Made by a program: the position numbers and the translations under genes. From contig CAMTGL010000107.1 in NCBI GenBank assembly GCA_947071955.1, positions 1-6,985 on the forward strand: 6,985 bases of DNA. The letters run 5' to 3'. The stretch comes from an uncultured Plesiomonas sp. Its GTDB lineage: Bacteria; Pseudomonadota; Gammaproteobacteria; Enterobacterales; CAMTGL01. How positions within the stretch are numbered: position 1 is the stretch's first letter; each line of letters opens with the position of its first letter. Positions 6,377-6,985 of the stretch are shown piece after piece. The notes below the pieces were generated by a model. That model saw nothing but the letters and a program-made list of their open reading frames with translations. It did no database searches and was not told where the DNA came from.

Positions 6377-6404
6377 ATTATAGGCAGGAAAACGCGATTT
6401 TCAA
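6377..6404 (-). promoter_or_regulatory. Strong sigma70-type promoter reading toward pykF
   Basis: On the minus strand TTGAAA (6404-6399) is followed by a 16-base spacer and a perfect TATAAT (6382-6377), giving an expected start near 6370. It is the best promoter match I found in the window. The Cra operator lies just upstream of the -35, and the next gene downstream on this strand is pykF. Confidence 0.75.
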
Positions 6405-6409
6405 GCAAT

Positions 6410-6424
6410 CTGAATCGATTCAGT
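6410..6424. promoter_or_regulatory. Cra (FruR) operator
   Basis: CTGAATCGATTCAG (6410-6423) is a perfect 14-bp palindrome with the Cra core TGAATCGATTCA. Read on the minus strand from 6424, it fits the RSTGAAWCSNTHHW consensus, as I recall it, at all positions. Cra is known to repress pykF in E. coli, with relief by phosphorylated fructose. Here the site is centred near -46 of the predicted start, beside rather than downstream of the -35. Confidence 0.82.
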
Positions 6425-6460
6425 AAACTAAGCGCACTAACTGCTTTTATTTACACCGTG

Positions 6461-6498
6461 AAAAAAATCGTGAGGCAAGTGTATTCGATTGCCTTCAC
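6461..6498 (-). terminator. Intrinsic terminator of the small membrane-protein gene
   Basis: On the minus strand GTGAAGGCAA (6498-6489) pairs with TTGCCTCAC (6478-6470), with one bulged base and a 10-base loop, followed by CGA and seven Ts (6467-6461). It starts 18 bases after the stop at 6517 and ends 37 bases before the Cra site. It therefore separates the small gene from the pykF unit. Confidence 0.75.
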
Positions 6499-6516
6499 AA
6501 AATAGGGTGTATGCGC

Positions 6517-6714
6517 TTAATCGTAAATATTACAGCGGTAAAGCGCATCGAAATACTGATCAATATTTTCAATGTTCAGCACATACGGGTCACACAACCC
6601 AGATTGCCCTGTCGTGGTTTGATAACCCGCGTTGAGCAAATAGCATACACACCAGATGATCAGTACTGCGTAGAGGATTTTCCTGATAAACATTTTGGTG
6701 CGAGTTCGTAGCAT
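6517..6714 (-). CDS. Small single-pass membrane or secreted protein, YobH/MgrB-like in layout
   Basis: The 65-residue product has a basic N-terminus (MLRTRTKMFIRK), one hydrophobic segment (about 13-30, ILYAVLIIWCVCYLLNAG) and a 35-residue polar, acidic tail with Cys41 and Cys61. This is an N-in/C-out layout, or a signal peptide cleaved near LNA-GY (28-31). A weak GAGTGAG lies seven bases before the ATG at 6714. An in-frame GTG at 6726 (69 residues) is an alternative start. The clean topology plus a terminator 18 bases after the stop argue for a real gene. I do not firmly recognise it. The pattern F-I-R..W..GY..GLC..Y..QY..C loosely recalls E. coli YobH, and two periplasmic cysteines after a single helix recall the PhoQ inhibitor MgrB. 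Both are weak, from-memory comparisons. No function should be assumed. Confidence 0.6.
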   Translation of the reverse strand: MLRTRTKMFIRKILYAVLIIWCVCYLLNAGYQTTTGQSGLCDPYVLNIENIDQYFDALYRCNIYD

Positions 6715-6726
6715 CTGTGCGCTCAC

Positions 6727-6985
6727 TCAACAGCTATCTGTTGTATTAGGGGTCAAGTCTTGTCGTGATTATATTCAATAAATGCTCAGAGACTGGCGCA
6801 GGGTCGGCTCTTTGATTCTGCACTTGAATATTTCTGTATTCGTATCTGTTTATATTTCCTATGTTAGATAAAAGTTTTAGATAAACAACCTTTAGCGATC
6901 GAATAGTGTAAATAAAGTGGCAATTTACTCATTATGTAGACAATACTCGGTTAACACCCTATGCAGCTTTATATGCAGAATGCTT
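6727..6985. other. Upstream region of the small gene, no gene seen
   Basis: No supported coding sequence is visible. A perfect TATAAT on the minus strand (6773-6768) is a candidate -10 for the small gene, with a start near 6761 and a leader of about 47 bases, but no recognisable -35 lies 16-18 bases upstream. TTAGATAAA is repeated directly at 6864-6872 and 6877-6885, and TATGCAG at 6960-6966 and 6972-6978. A short minus-strand frame open to the right edge (about 19 codons) cannot be judged. Confidence 0.4.
6864..6885. repeat. Direct repeat TTAGATAAA, 13-bp period
   Basis: Two exact 9-base copies (6864-6872 and 6877-6885) are separated by AGTT. Lying about 100 bases upstream of the candidate start of the small gene, they could be a tandem regulator site. 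The 13-bp period does not match the 11-bp PhoP box, and I cannot name a regulator. Confidence 0.35.

Noticed and set aside
6302..6505. 67-codon plus-strand frame over the Cra site
   Set aside because: It covers the promoter, the operator and the minus-strand terminator, so it is explained as non-coding control DNA.
6511..6711. 66-codon plus-strand frame opposite the small membrane-protein gene
   Set aside because: The minus-strand frame has membrane-protein topology and a terminator, while this one has neither and is its shadow.

Overview
The window looks like chromosomal, moderately AT-rich DNA from a gammaproteobacterium, most likely an Enterobacterales member. The reasons are a PykF-type pyruvate kinase that I can align almost end to end with the E. 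coli type I enzyme from memory, an AdeP-type adenine permease, a YoaH (UPF0181) protein, and a consensus Cra (FruR) operator. I cannot fix the genus. The fumarase is the shorter class I form typical of Pseudomonas-like bacteria rather than the E. coli FumA/FumB form. There is no insertion sequence, CRISPR array, tRNA or phage gene in the window. It reads as an ordinary core-metabolism region with some unusual regulatory and small-protein features.

Layout, left to right. Positions 1-1004 (+) hold the C-terminal part of a class I [4Fe-4S] fumarate hydratase, closed by a UUCG-loop terminator. Positions 1249-1668 (+) hold a YoaH homologue with an exceptionally long Asp-rich tail, convergent with adeP (1920-3254, -) across a two-way terminator. 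A 469-base divergent intergenic region (3255-3723) carries a long imperfect palindrome and a perfect 14-bp palindrome. It is followed by an unrecognised 129-residue acidic protein (3724-4113, +). That gene is convergent with pykF (4338-5750, -) across another two-way terminator.

The right-hand 1.2 kb is the most interesting part. A strong sigma70 promoter (TTGAAA, 16 bp, TATAAT; 6377-6404, -) with a perfect Cra operator just upstream of its -35 (6410-6424) lies about 620 bases in front of pykF. This implies a very long, hairpin-rich pykF leader. Just upstream of the operator, on the same strand, is a good intrinsic terminator (6461-6498). It appears to end a separate small gene (6517-6714) encoding a 65-residue single-pass membrane or secreted protein with two non-membrane cysteines. 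I see a loose resemblance to YobH and, in topology, to MgrB.

The three metabolic genes (fumarase in the TCA cycle, pyruvate kinase in glycolysis, adenine uptake) are separate transcription units, each bounded by its own terminator. They do not form an operon or a dedicated system. I found no convincing new multi-gene system. The best leads are the small membrane protein with its own terminator, the Cra-linked long pykF leader, the Asp-rich YoaH extension and the orphan 129-residue protein.
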